Origin: Vibrio hepatarius | GTDB taxonomy: Bacteria > Pseudomonadota > Gammaproteobacteria > Enterobacterales > Vibrionaceae | DNA: 64,000 bases | Assembly (NCBI RefSeq): GCF_011806575.1 | Contig: NZ_JAATOO010000012.1 | Span: 1-64,000 of the forward strand | Reading direction: 5' to 3' | Shown here: positions 51,961 to 59,879 of the stretch, one piece after another | Numbering within the stretch: the stretch's first letter is position 1 | Layout of the letters: every line of letters starts with the position of its first letter | Position numbers and translations under genes: made by a program | The notes under the pieces: model-generated | Told to the model about the DNA's origin: nothing | The model's input: the letters and a program-made list of their open reading frames with translations, nothing else | Databases searched by the model: none

Positions 51961-52044
51961 TGGTGCCGAGAGAGGGACTCGAACCCTCACACCTAAGGCA
52001 CTAGCACCTCATGCTAGCGTGTCTACCAATTTCACCATCTCGGC
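51961..52044 (-). tRNA. tRNA-Leu (GAG)
   Basis: A class II tRNA of 84 nt with acceptor GCCGAGA/TCTCGGC, long variable arm (TGCCTTAGGTGT), T-arm GGTTCGAGTCC and encoded CCA. The anticodon loop in CTAGC-ATGAGGT-GCTAG gives GAG. It lies 15 bases after the secG stop, as leuU does in E. coli. Confidence 0.95.
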
Positions 52045-52059
52045 AGCTAAATCTTTAGC

Positions 52060-52392
52060 TTATTGAGGAATTTCGCTGCTCTCTTGAGCTGGAACTTCAC
52101 TCACGCTATCAGCTTGTTCGATAACTTGACCTTGAGTCGGGTCAACCCACTGAGATTCAGTTTTATGAGTTGACATGTTACCTAATACTAGGCTGATAAC
52201 AAAAAATGCTGTTGCAAAAATTGCAGTCATTCGGGTTAGGAAGTTTCCTGAGCCGCTTGCGCCAAACACTGTGTTTGATGCGCCTGCACCGAATGAGGCT
52301 CCCATATCTGCGCCTTTACCTTGTTGAATCAACACTAGGCCGATTACACCAATCGCTGCCAACAGGTAAATCACAAGTAGAACTGTAAACAT
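52060..52392 (-). CDS. secG: SecG, protein translocase subunit
   Basis: SecG is a non-essential SecYEG subunit that helps SecA cycling. The 110-aa protein has two membrane spans (about residues 2-22 and 52-72) joined by the conserved QQGKGADMGASFGAGAS segment, and a polar C-tail. The ATG at 52392 is preceded by AGGTGG; a GTG three codons earlier is rejected. secG and the two tRNA genes appear to share the promoter at 52485-52513. Confidence 0.95.
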   Translation of the reverse strand: MFTVLLVIYLLAAIGVIGLVLIQQGKGADMGASFGAGASNTVFGASGSGNFLTRMTAIFATAFFVISLVLGNMSTHKTESQWVDPTQGQVIEQADSVSEVPAQESSEIPQ

Positions 52393-52484
52393 TATTTCCA
52401 CCTATGTTCCAAATTGTTGAGCCAGCGCCGCTCGAAATAACATTTCAGAACAAGGCTAGCGACCTCCTTAACGAAGGCGGAGCA

Positions 52485-52513
52485 ATACTAGCGAAACGCT
52501 CTAACGCTGACAA
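52485..52513 (-). promoter_or_regulatory. secG-tRNA promoter
   Basis: On the minus strand TTGTCA (52513-52508) and TAGTAT (52490-52485) are separated by exactly 17 bases. A start about 85 bases before secG is implied. Confidence 0.7.
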
Positions 52514-52665
52514 GAGATAATTACTAAAAAAACATACTAACAGCGTCAAACGGTCAAAAAAAGGACAAAAACTCACTTTTATCCGTCTATGACTCGCACT
52601 AGGGCTAGTTTGTCGTGTTTGGTGCCGCTGCGATTACTCACCCAGCACCGGAATCGAGAACTTTA

Positions 52666-53169
52666 TTAAAGTTCAGAAAACTCAGGGCAATATTCAATTA
52701 AGCCGCTACGACCATTAAACTCGCCATCACGCAGCGCAATCACCTGAAACGCACCAGCTGGCACTTCCCAGCGGCAACGCATATTGTGCTTTTCGCTTGC
52801 AACAAAACCGAAGCGGCCATAGTAGTTTGGATCGCCAAGCACAACACAAGCTGGATAACCCAGCTCTTTCAAAGAGGCAAACGCTTCTTCTACCAATTGC
52901 TTCGCTACACCTTGACGACGATACTCTTCTTTCACCGCTAATGGCGCGAGACCTTGCCAACTGTCATCTTGACCATCGAGTGTGACTGGGCTAAACAGCG
53001 CGTATCCTACGACTTCACCGTTATCATCGGCCGCGACCAGAGATAGTGTGCGATGTCCGTTTTCTCTTAGTTTCATGACTAAGTTCGCTTCCGCTTCTGT
53101 TTCAAAAGCAGATTTCAATAATTGGTCAACGGCAAGGATATCGGCCGGAGCTTCAGTTCGAATAAGCAT
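52666..53169 (-). CDS. GNAT-family N-acetyltransferase (YhbS-like)
   Basis: A 167-aa GNAT acetyltransferase with the acetyl-CoA motif APLAVKEEYRRQGVAKQLVEEA (Q/R-x-x-G-x-A) around residues 74-95 and GDPNYYGRFGFVA, a pattern of the YhbS group. The acceptor substrate is unknown. It overlaps the end of ubiT by 17 bases; in E. coli yhbS also lies beside yhbT (ubiT), so the association is conserved. No clear terminator follows; a GGTGC/GCACC hairpin lies near 52620-52653. Confidence 0.85.
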   Translation of the reverse strand: MLIRTEAPADILAVDQLLKSAFETEAEANLVMKLRENGHRTLSLVAADDNGEVVGYALFSPVTLDGQDDSWQGLAPLAVKEEYRRQGVAKQLVEEAFASLKELGYPACVVLGDPNYYGRFGFVASEKHNMRCRWEVPAGAFQVIALRDGEFNGRSGLIEYCPEFSEL

Positions 53170-53680
53170 TTACTACCTCACTTTGTGTGGAAGGCGATTG
53201 TAAGCCTTTATATACAAAGTCGGCTAGTTGATTTAACAAAGTTTGCAACGGCTTTGGCATTGCTTCAAGATCAACACTGTCCATCAGGTTCTTCACTTCT
53301 AAGCCCAACTCCGTATCTCCTTCAATAGAAAGACGACGCTGGAAAAACAGTGTGTCTGGGTCTTCTTTACGCCCTGCGATCAGCACTAAATCATTCAGGT
53401 TACCGCTAAACGACACATCTTCTTTTTGAGCTTGGTCTGCCACAATCAGCTTTTCATCTTCGTAACTGACATACCAATCCAGGCGCATATCGACCACAGA
53501 GACCTTTAACCACTTACCTTCAAGGAATTCGAAGTCACCGTCTTCCAACGCTTCTTTGAACGCCATTTTCAGCCCCTCAAGTAAGGCTTTTTTTTGTACA
53601 GATTGAGGCAATAAGTGGACTGGAGATCGCAAAATTGAAGCGGCATTTTGAACTAGTTGAGTGCGAATCTTGTTAATCAC
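53153..53680 (-). CDS. ubiT: UbiT (YhbT), SCP2-type factor for anaerobic ubiquinone synthesis
   Basis: UbiT is an SCP2-domain lipid-binding protein that, with UbiU and UbiV, permits ubiquinone synthesis without oxygen. The 175-aa product shows the family blocks EDGDFEFLEGKWLKV, DPDTLFFQRRLSIEGDTELGLEVKNLMDS and LADFV. The start is GTG at 53680 by alignment with E. coli YhbT (MLDKLRS-like start). An FNR-like promoter sits 37-78 bases upstream, matching that of ubiU. Confidence 0.92.
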   Translation of the reverse strand: MINKIRTQLVQNAASILRSPVHLLPQSVQKKALLEGLKMAFKEALEDGDFEFLEGKWLKVSVVDMRLDWYVSYEDEKLIVADQAQKEDVSFSGNLNDLVLIAGRKEDPDTLFFQRRLSIEGDTELGLEVKNLMDSVDLEAMPKPLQTLLNQLADFVYKGLQSPSTQSEVVNAYSN

Positions 53681-53716
53681 GCGAATTATCCGTTACTTTG
53701 TTAATAGTAACCACAC

Positions 53717-53758
53717 ATCATAGTAGATGTTCACAGGTCGATACCTGTCATTTATCAA
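53717..53758 (-). promoter_or_regulatory. FNR-like class II promoter of ubiT
   Basis: On the minus strand TTGAT-AAAT-GACAG (53758-53745) has one perfect FNR half-site. After exactly 22 bases comes TATGAT (53722-53717), a good -10. A start at about 53710 puts the site centre at -41.5, the class II activator position, and leaves a 30-base leader before the GTG. Confidence 0.55.
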
Positions 53759-53877
53759 AGAATCGACGTTAACCGGCTAAGTCTTTAATAACTAATAAAT
53801 GCCAGCTATATTGTTAGGTCAAGGTAATCCTCAAACTTATGGATTTCACAGCCCTTATGGAAATTGGTAACTCCTGA

Positions 53878-55917
53878 ATGCTATCGCAACAGTTACAGCA
53901 CTGGTTTACAAAAATTACGGCTAACAGCCCATTTTTCTTTGCCATACTGGATCGCCAACATAACTATACGTTGGTTAATGGGCGCTATTGCGACATTTCA
54001 GGCTTAGCAGCAGACGAACTGGTCGGCATGCGTGATACACAGATCCTTGGTGAACAGTTTTACGATCTGCTCAAACCTTATTATGAGCGCGCTTTTGGTG
54101 GTGAAACACTCGAAGCGGAAATCACCCTAGGTGAAATCGACCTCGAAACCAGTCTGCACTTTAGTTTGTCACCGATAGAAAATGATGAATGCGTCGAGCA
54201 CGTCATTTTTCACGCCATCGATACTTCCGAAAAGCATATTCTGATCCGCTCTTTAGAAGAGTCGGAAGGTAAATACTCCACGCTGACAACACTGCTGCCT
54301 GACGGTCTATTGTTGGTTGAAGATGACTGCATCATTTCATCAAACCCTGCTGCCATCCGTTTATTAGGCTTTGATTCGATTCAAGATTTATTAGGTGAAA
54401 ACCTTTCACGCCTATTCATTGATGAAAAGACCAAAACAGTTTTCCCGACCTCATTTGCAGAGACATTGGGCGAAGCGCCGCTAACTTGCCTGACAGGACC
54501 TCGCTGCGGTTTTGAGCGTAAAGTGCTGCTCAACGCCGACAATACACTCGTCCTAGGCAGCAGTTCCCAACTGGTGTTAATTCAAGATGCGGAAGATACG
54601 CCAAAGATTTTGACGAAAAAATCGCATGAAGACGTCAATATCGACTCTCTTACAGGCTTGTACAATCGATTTGGCTTCACTAAGCGTCTAGAGCAACTGA
54701 TTCACAACGAAACACCGTTGATCATGCTCTATTTAGATATTGATAACTTTAAGAACATTAACGACTCACTCGGCCACCACATCGGTGACAAGGTCATCAA
54801 AGAAGTCTCATCTCGTCTTAAGCGCCTTTTACCAAATAAAGCAATACTAGGGCATTTAGGAGGCGATGAGTTTGGCATCATCCTGCCAGAACCTGACAAC
54901 AACCGTATGGCTGAAATGTTGTCAGAACGAATTATCTCGCTGATCAACCAACCTTTCGATCTACACCATTTTAGCAAGCGACTTGCGTGTTCGATTGGTA
55001 GTGTCGCCTACCCCGGCGACGGCAACGACGCGCGTATTTTGCTGCAAAATGCTGACACTGCGATGTACGAAGCCAAAGATCGAGGTCGTAATCGTCTGAT
55101 CAAGTTCAACGATCAAATGAATAAAGAAGCGCGTATGCGTTTATGGCTCGAGATCGAATTACAAAAAGCGCTGCAACAAAATGGTTTAGAGGTTTGGTAT
55201 CAACCTAAGGTCAACGCACGTGACTTCAGCATTAATGGTGCTGAAGCGCTGATCCGTTGGAAACACCCGGTAGAAGGTTATATCAGTCCGAGTGCGTTTA
55301 TTCCTGTCGCAGAGAGAGCCGGATTGATCGAGCACCTAGGCCGAGTGGTGATGCGTGAAGTATTCAACACAGTTAAGCGTTGGAAAATCCAAGGGATATT
55401 ACCGGGCCGTGTTGCGATCAACTTATCGCCAGAACAGTTCGGCAACCCGAAACTGATCGATTACATGGAGAAACTGCTCCGTACCACCGAACTAGATTCC
55501 AGTTGCATCACTTTCGAACTGACCGAAAGTGCGGTCATGAGTGACAGCGAACACACGATTCAAATGCTCAATGCGATCAAGAAGTTAGGTTTCTCACTTT
55601 CGATCGATGACTTTGGTACTGGCTATTCGTCGCTCTCTTATTTAGCACGCTTCCCCATTGACGAGCTGAAGATCGACCGCGCGTTTATTAGCGACCTAGA
55701 TACGTTACCAAAGCAGGTCACGGTGATCGAAAACATCATCAACCTAGGTAAATCACTCAACCTGACTGTCGTCGCCGAAGGTGTAGAAACTCAGCAGCAA
55801 GCAACTCTGCTGTCAAATCTCAACTGCCATTCAATCCAAGGTTTCCATTTCTATAGACCTCAACCGAAACAAGAAGTGGAAGAACTGTTCGCCCAGAACC
55901 GCCGCCATAAAAGCTAA
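53878..55917 (+). CDS. PAS-PAS-GGDEF-EAL cyclic-di-GMP enzyme
   Basis: A cytoplasmic protein of 679 aa with two PAS domains (about 1-120 and 130-245), a diguanylate cyclase domain with intact GGDEF at 328-332 and no RxxD inhibitory site, and an EAL phosphodiesterase domain with EAL at 456-458, DDFGTGYSSLSYL and EGVETQQQ. No membrane span is seen. Both catalytic motifs look intact, so the net activity cannot be told. It lies between ubiT and ubiU, splitting the usual divergent ubiT/ubiUV arrangement; the PAS domains might bind heme, flavin or another redox ligand. Confidence 0.92.
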   Translation: MLSQQLQHWFTKITANSPFFFAILDRQHNYTLVNGRYCDISGLAADELVGMRDTQILGEQFYDLLKPYYERAFGGETLEAEITLGEIDLETSLHFSLSPIENDECVEHVIFHAIDTSEKHILIRSLEESEGKYSTLTTLLPDGLLLVEDDCIISSNPAAIRLLGFDSIQDLLGENLSRLFIDEKTKTVFPTSFAETLGEAPLTCLTGPRCGFERKVLLNADNTLVLGSSSQLVLIQDAEDTPKILTKKSHEDVNIDSLTGLYNRFGFTKRLEQLIHNETPLIMLYLDIDNFKNINDSLGHHIGDKVIKEVSSRLKRLLPNKAILGHLGGDEFGIILPEPDNNRMAEMLSERIISLINQPFDLHHFSKRLACSIGSVAYPGDGNDARILLQNADTAMYEAKDRGRNRLIKFNDQMNKEARMRLWLEIELQKALQQNGLEVWYQPKVNARDFSINGAEALIRWKHPVEGYISPSAFIPVAERAGLIEHLGRVVMREVFNTVKRWKIQGILPGRVAINLSPEQFGNPKLIDYMEKLLRTTELDSSCITFELTESAVMSDSEHTIQMLNAIKKLGFSLSIDDFGTGYSSLSYLARFPIDELKIDRAFISDLDTLPKQVTVIENIINLGKSLNLTVVAEGVETQQQATLLSNLNCHSIQGFHFYRPQPKQEVEELFAQNRRHKS

Positions 55918-55954
55918 CTCCAATTGAGTATTTAACCAAGAAACTCACTTAAAC

Positions 55955-55996
55955 CTGCCTTACATCAAATTTGCCATTCATAATTCTTCATAAAAT
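55955..55996 (+). promoter_or_regulatory. FNR-like class II promoter of ubiU-ubiV
   Basis: CTGCC-TTAC-ATCAA (55955-55968) has one perfect FNR half-site, then exactly 22 bases, then TAAAAT (55991-55996). A start at about 56003 gives a centre at -41.5 and a 30-base leader to the ubiU ATG, the same geometry as the ubiT promoter. Confidence 0.55.
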
Positions 55997-56032
55997 GCGG
56001 GGCACTTTGAAGAGATAGTCTGGTAGAAAGCA

Positions 56033-57046
56033 ATGGAACTCCTATGCCCAGCAGGAAACTTACCTGCCCTAAAAACCGCCATTGATTGCGGTGCTGACGC
56101 GGTCTACATCGGATTTAAAGATGATACCAACGCGCGCCATTTTGCGGGGTTAAACTTCACCGGTAAAAAGTTAGAAAAAGCGGTGCAGTACACCCACGAT
56201 CACGACAAAAAAATCCATGTGGCACTCAACACCTTTGCCCACCCAGATGGATTCGAGCGCTGGACAGATGCGGTAGACCGAGCTGCGGATAATGGGGTGG
56301 ATGCACTGATCGTTGCAGATATTGCGGTACTCGATTACGCCGCACGTAAACACCCAGATTTAGAGCTGCATTTGTCGGTACAAGCCTCTGCGACCAACGT
56401 ACCTGCAATCGAGTTCTACAAGAACAACTTCAACGTTAAACGTGTGGTTCTGCCGCGCGTCCTATCGATTCATCAGGTTAAACAGTTATCTCGTAATATC
56501 ACCAGCGATGTCGAACTTGAAGTCTTTGCCTTTGGTAGCCTGTGCATCATGTCAGAGGGACGTTGCTACCTATCGTCTTACATGACAGGCGAATCTCCTA
56601 ACACCGTAGGCGCGTGCTCACCAGCCAAATACGTGCGCTGGCAAGAAACCGAGCAGGGTTTAGAGTCTCGTCTGAACGATATCCTGATCGACCGCTACAG
56701 TGCTGGTGAAAATGCAGGATACCCGACATTGTGTAAAGGTCGTTTTATCGCCGAGTTAGACGGTGAGAAAAAACGCTACCACGCGTTGGAAGAGCCCACC
56801 AGTTTGAACACACTCTCGATGCTGCCAGAACTGTTTGCGGCTAATGTTGCGTCGGTCAAGATAGAAGGTCGCCAACGCAGTCCTGCCTATGTTGAACAAG
56901 TAACTCGTACTTGGCGCGCCGCAATCGACCGCTACCAAGCAAATCCTGAAGCGTACCAAGTTGAAGCCGCATGGGATGCCGCACTAGCAAACGTCTCCGA
57001 GGGCACTCAAACCACTCTCGGTGCTTACCACCGTAAATGGCAGTAG
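56033..57046 (+). CDS. ubiU: UbiU (YhbU), U32 iron-sulfur protein for anaerobic ubiquinone synthesis
   Basis: UbiU forms a complex with UbiV and supports oxygen-independent hydroxylation in ubiquinone synthesis, using prephenate as hydroxyl source in E. coli. The 337-aa protein belongs to peptidase family U32. The four cluster ligands are present: Cys171, Cys178, Cys195 and Cys234 (E. coli 169, 176, 193, 232). It starts MELLCPAGNLPALK and is followed directly by ubiV. Confidence 0.94.
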   Translation: MELLCPAGNLPALKTAIDCGADAVYIGFKDDTNARHFAGLNFTGKKLEKAVQYTHDHDKKIHVALNTFAHPDGFERWTDAVDRAADNGVDALIVADIAVLDYAARKHPDLELHLSVQASATNVPAIEFYKNNFNVKRVVLPRVLSIHQVKQLSRNITSDVELEVFAFGSLCIMSEGRCYLSSYMTGESPNTVGACSPAKYVRWQETEQGLESRLNDILIDRYSAGENAGYPTLCKGRFIAELDGEKKRYHALEEPTSLNTLSMLPELFAANVASVKIEGRQRSPAYVEQVTRTWRAAIDRYQANPEAYQVEAAWDAALANVSEGTQTTLGAYHRKWQ

Positions 57047-57054
57047 AGGTAACA

Positions 57055-57945
57055 ATGGAAAACAACATGAAATACGCGTTAGGCCCACTACTCTACTTTT
57101 GGCCAAAGCAAGATGTCGAAGCGTTTTACCAGCAAGCGGCCAACAGCTCAGCAGATATCGTTTACCTCGGAGAGAGCGTGTGCTCCAAACGCCGTGAAAT
57201 GAAGCCAGCGCATTGGTTTGATATTGCCAAAGAATTAAGGAGCGCAGGTAAACAAGTGGTGCTTTCTACAATGGCTTTGCTTGAAGCGCCGAGCGAAGTC
57301 AACGTAATGAAGAAATACATCGATAACGGCGATTTCGCGATTGAAGCTAATGACGTCTCGGCGATTCAACTGGCAGCAGATAAGAAAGTGCCGTTTATTG
57401 TTGGACCTGCGGTGAATACCTACAACGCCCACACGCTAAACCTGTTCCTAAAACAAGGCATGACACGCTGGTGTATGCCGGTAGAGTTGTCACGCGAGTG
57501 GCTCAGCAACGTATTAAATCAATGTGAACAACTCGGGATTAAAAATCAGTTTGAAGTCGAGGTATTTAGTCACGGCTATCTGCCTCTCGCCTATTCAGCC
57601 CGCTGCTTTACCGCTCGCGCCGAAAACAAAGCCAAGGACGACTGCGAGACTTGTTGTATTAAGTACCCGACTGGAATTCAGGTCAGCAGCCAAGAAGGTC
57701 AAGAAGTATTTAACCTTAACGGCATTCAGACTCAGTCTGGTTACTGCTACAACCTAATCAACGACTTACCAAGCATGAAAGGACTAGTCGATGTTGTTCG
57801 CTTAAGCCCATTAGGTGTAGAGACGCTCTCTGAATTGGATAAGTTCCGTGCTAACGAATCGGGCTCACACCCAGAACCGATGGCTAGCCGTCAATGTAAC
57901 GGCTATTGGCACCAACTCGCGGGCTTAGAAGTCAAAACTCTCTAA
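57055..57945 (+). CDS. ubiV: UbiV (YhbV), U32 iron-sulfur partner of UbiU
   Basis: UbiV is the second U32 protein of the UbiUV complex. The 296-aa product keeps the four ligand cysteines: Cys43, Cys184, Cys197 and Cys201 (E. coli 39, 180, 193, 197). I start at the ATG at 57055, which has GAGG 6-9 bases upstream; an earlier ATG inside ubiU (57037) and a later one at 57067 are possible. It lies 8 bases after ubiU and is followed by a terminator. Confidence 0.93.
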   Translation: MENNMKYALGPLLYFWPKQDVEAFYQQAANSSADIVYLGESVCSKRREMKPAHWFDIAKELRSAGKQVVLSTMALLEAPSEVNVMKKYIDNGDFAIEANDVSAIQLAADKKVPFIVGPAVNTYNAHTLNLFLKQGMTRWCMPVELSREWLSNVLNQCEQLGIKNQFEVEVFSHGYLPLAYSARCFTARAENKAKDDCETCCIKYPTGIQVSSQEGQEVFNLNGIQTQSGYCYNLINDLPSMKGLVDVVRLSPLGVETLSELDKFRANESGSHPEPMASRQCNGYWHQLAGLEVKTL

Positions 57946-57955
57946 CCACTAACAG

Positions 57956-57980
57956 AAAGGGCTCCTAAGAGCCCTTTTTT
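57956..57980 (+). terminator. Terminator after ubiV
   Basis: AAAGGGCTC-CTAA-GAGCCCTTTTTT; may also serve the convergent MATE gene. Confidence 0.83.
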
Positions 57981-57993
57981 CATATCACTTTCT

Positions 57994-59328
57994 TCATATC
58001 GTGGCTTGTATCGTTCGCATCTGATAACGCTTTACATCGTTATAAAGCATTACCGCTACTATCACACTCAACGCGATATTCGACAAAGGATAAGCGAGCC
58101 AAATACCAGTGACACCATACAGTTTTGGCATGATGTACAAGAACGGCAGCTGGATAAGCATATTACCCATAGTGACAAACATTGCCTTACTGCCACTATT
58201 GATCGCTTGGTAATACGCAGCTGTCACTACTAAGAAGCCATCCAGTGCCAACGCAAATAGATGCAACTGAATTCCCGTCACCGTGTAGTCGACTAATTCG
58301 TGGCTCTCGGAGTTAAACACCGAGACGAACTGGTAAGGAAACACGTTCAGCAACACGACAAAAATAACACCAAGTGAGATAGACGAAACCATTGCCACTT
58401 TGAGTAACTTCTTAATGTTCTCAACGTGTTTCGCGCCGTGGTTATAGCTTGCCAGTGGCTGCATGCCGTTAGCAATGCCTTCAGCAGCAAGGTAATAAAC
58501 GGTTACGATATACCCCAAGATCGCATACGCACCGATCATCAATTGATCACCATATTCGGTAAACAACCCGTTATGCAATGCCACCATCACCGAACCATAG
58601 GCATACATAAAAAAGCTTGAAACACCGATGGTGAAGATCTGCGGAATCGCGGTAAAGCGAAACTCAAAGTCAGCGACTTTCAGACGTAAATTTGCGCGTG
58701 GTGAGAAGAAATACGAGATACCAAGCGCGGTCACCGTCATCTGCGCAATTGCCGTCGCAATCGCAGCACCGGTCAATTCCCAATCCAACCAAGCGATAAA
58801 TACATAGTCTAAAACGATGTTGATTACCGCACCGACCATCATCAGCATAGTGGCCAATTTCGGGCTTTCATCGTTGCGCAGTAGGAATGGCATCGCAATC
58901 GATCCAAGGGTAAATACACACCCAGCAATCAGGATATCGAGGTACTGTAAACCAAGCTCAAAAACACGCCCCTGCGCACCCTGCCAGATTAGGAAGTTTT
59001 CGGCGAACAGCCATAATGTTATCGCAACAATCGGTGTGATTAGCAGCAGTAACAATAACCCTGTCATCAACACCTGTTTTGCGCCAAGTGCATCTTTTTC
59101 ACCTTGGCGAATCGACGTCAAAGCCCCCGTACCGACGCCCACCAGCATACCGATCCCGAGGATCGCCCCGATCACTGGCCACGCAACGTTGATGCCTGCC
59201 AGACCATCCGCCCCGACGTAACGGCCAATAAAAATACCATCTACGATTTGGTACAACCCGTTGACCAGCATTGCTGCGACAGTCGGGATGGTATAACGCC
59301 AAAACTGCTTGTATATGGATATTTGCAT
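57994..59328 (-). CDS. MATE-family multidrug efflux pump
   Basis: A membrane antiporter of the MATE family (DinF/NorM superfamily), likely exporting cationic drugs in exchange for Na+ or H+. The 444-aa protein has about 12 hydrophobic spans; the start MQISIYKQFWRYTIPTVAAMLVNGLYQIVDGIFIGRYVG (residues 1-39) and the GALTSIRQGEKD loop are typical. Two codons upstream a GTG opens the frame; I prefer the ATG. A 17-bp palindrome shared with the marR gene lies 12 bases before the start, so the upstream regulator probably controls it. Confidence 0.9.
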   Translation of the reverse strand: MQISIYKQFWRYTIPTVAAMLVNGLYQIVDGIFIGRYVGADGLAGINVAWPVIGAILGIGMLVGVGTGALTSIRQGEKDALGAKQVLMTGLLLLLLITPIVAITLWLFAENFLIWQGAQGRVFELGLQYLDILIAGCVFTLGSIAMPFLLRNDESPKLATMLMMVGAVINIVLDYVFIAWLDWELTGAAIATAIAQMTVTALGISYFFSPRANLRLKVADFEFRFTAIPQIFTIGVSSFFMYAYGSVMVALHNGLFTEYGDQLMIGAYAILGYIVTVYYLAAEGIANGMQPLASYNHGAKHVENIKKLLKVAMVSSISLGVIFVVLLNVFPYQFVSVFNSESHELVDYTVTGIQLHLFALALDGFLVVTAAYYQAINSGSKAMFVTMGNMLIQLPFLYIMPKLYGVTGIWLAYPLSNIALSVIVAVMLYNDVKRYQMRTIQATI

Positions 59329-59340
59329 ACTCACACCAAA

Positions 59341-59357
59341 AGTTAGCCAGGCTAACT
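59341..59357. promoter_or_regulatory. Palindromic operator before the MATE gene
   Basis: AGTTAGCCAGGCTAACT is a perfect 17-bp palindrome (8+1+8) ending 12 bases before the MATE start. The same sequence with two changes lies 12 bases before the marR start, so it is the likely MarR-type binding site. Confidence 0.7.
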
Positions 59358-59370
59358 AAATAGATAAATT

Positions 59371-59784
59371 TTAGTTGTTTAACGACTTTTCCAATAAGTA
59401 GACAAGCTGCCTTGCTTCTTCGACATCCAAGTTTCGATTCATTGCTTGCGCAATCGTTCGGTAAACTTCTTGCTCTAAAGATAAATCCTTTATCACTTTT
59501 TCTGTCAGGACAACGCGCTTTGAGCGCCCATCCTCCGGACACGAAACCCGCTGAACTAAGCCTTTCTTCTGCAGTCTAGCAACCATGTTAGACGCTGATG
59601 GTTTAGTCACTTTCATCTCTTCTGCCAAATCGGTAATGCGAATGCCATCAGAGAAATCTTGGATCACCCGCAAGTAATCGAACTCGTTGAAGCTCAACGA
59701 CGAAAGTGGATCTTCCTTGGCATAGACGCGCCACGCTATTGCGCAGAAACGCTCTAGCTCGATCAAACTGTTTTCTAGAGTCAT
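59371..59784 (-). CDS. MarR-family transcriptional regulator
   Basis: A 137-aa winged-helix regulator: IRITDLAEEMKVTKPSASNMVARLQKKGLV is the recognition helix region and CPEDGRSKRVVLTEK the wing with the conserved D-x-R-(S/A)-K. The longer frame begins with TTG; the ATG at 59784 is preferred. It lies 42 bases upstream of the MATE gene on the same strand, so the two likely form an operon in which the regulator represses itself and the pump. The inducing ligand is unknown. Confidence 0.9.
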   Translation of the reverse strand: MTLENSLIELERFCAIAWRVYAKEDPLSSLSFNEFDYLRVIQDFSDGIRITDLAEEMKVTKPSASNMVARLQKKGLVQRVSCPEDGRSKRVVLTEKVIKDLSLEQEVYRTIAQAMNRNLDVEEARQLVYLLEKSLNN

Positions 59785-59796
59785 AATGATCAACTT

Positions 59797-59813
59797 AGTT
59801 AGCAAGACTAACT
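59797..59813. promoter_or_regulatory. Palindromic operator before marR
   Basis: AGTTAGCAAGACTAACT matches the MATE-upstream palindrome at 15 of 17 positions and lies at the same 12-base distance from the start codon, suggesting autoregulation. Confidence 0.68.
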
Positions 59814-59830
59814 ATTCTAGCGACAAGATA

Positions 59831-59863
59831 ATAAAAAAGCCACCGCTTGTTGCGGTGGCTTTG
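59831..59863 (-). terminator. Terminator after nlpI
   Basis: On the minus strand AAAGCCACCGC, short loop, GCGGTGGCTTTTTTATT, 17-50 bases after the nlpI stop and directly before the marR control region. Confidence 0.85.
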
Positions 59864-59879
59864 AGCATGTCAAATATAA

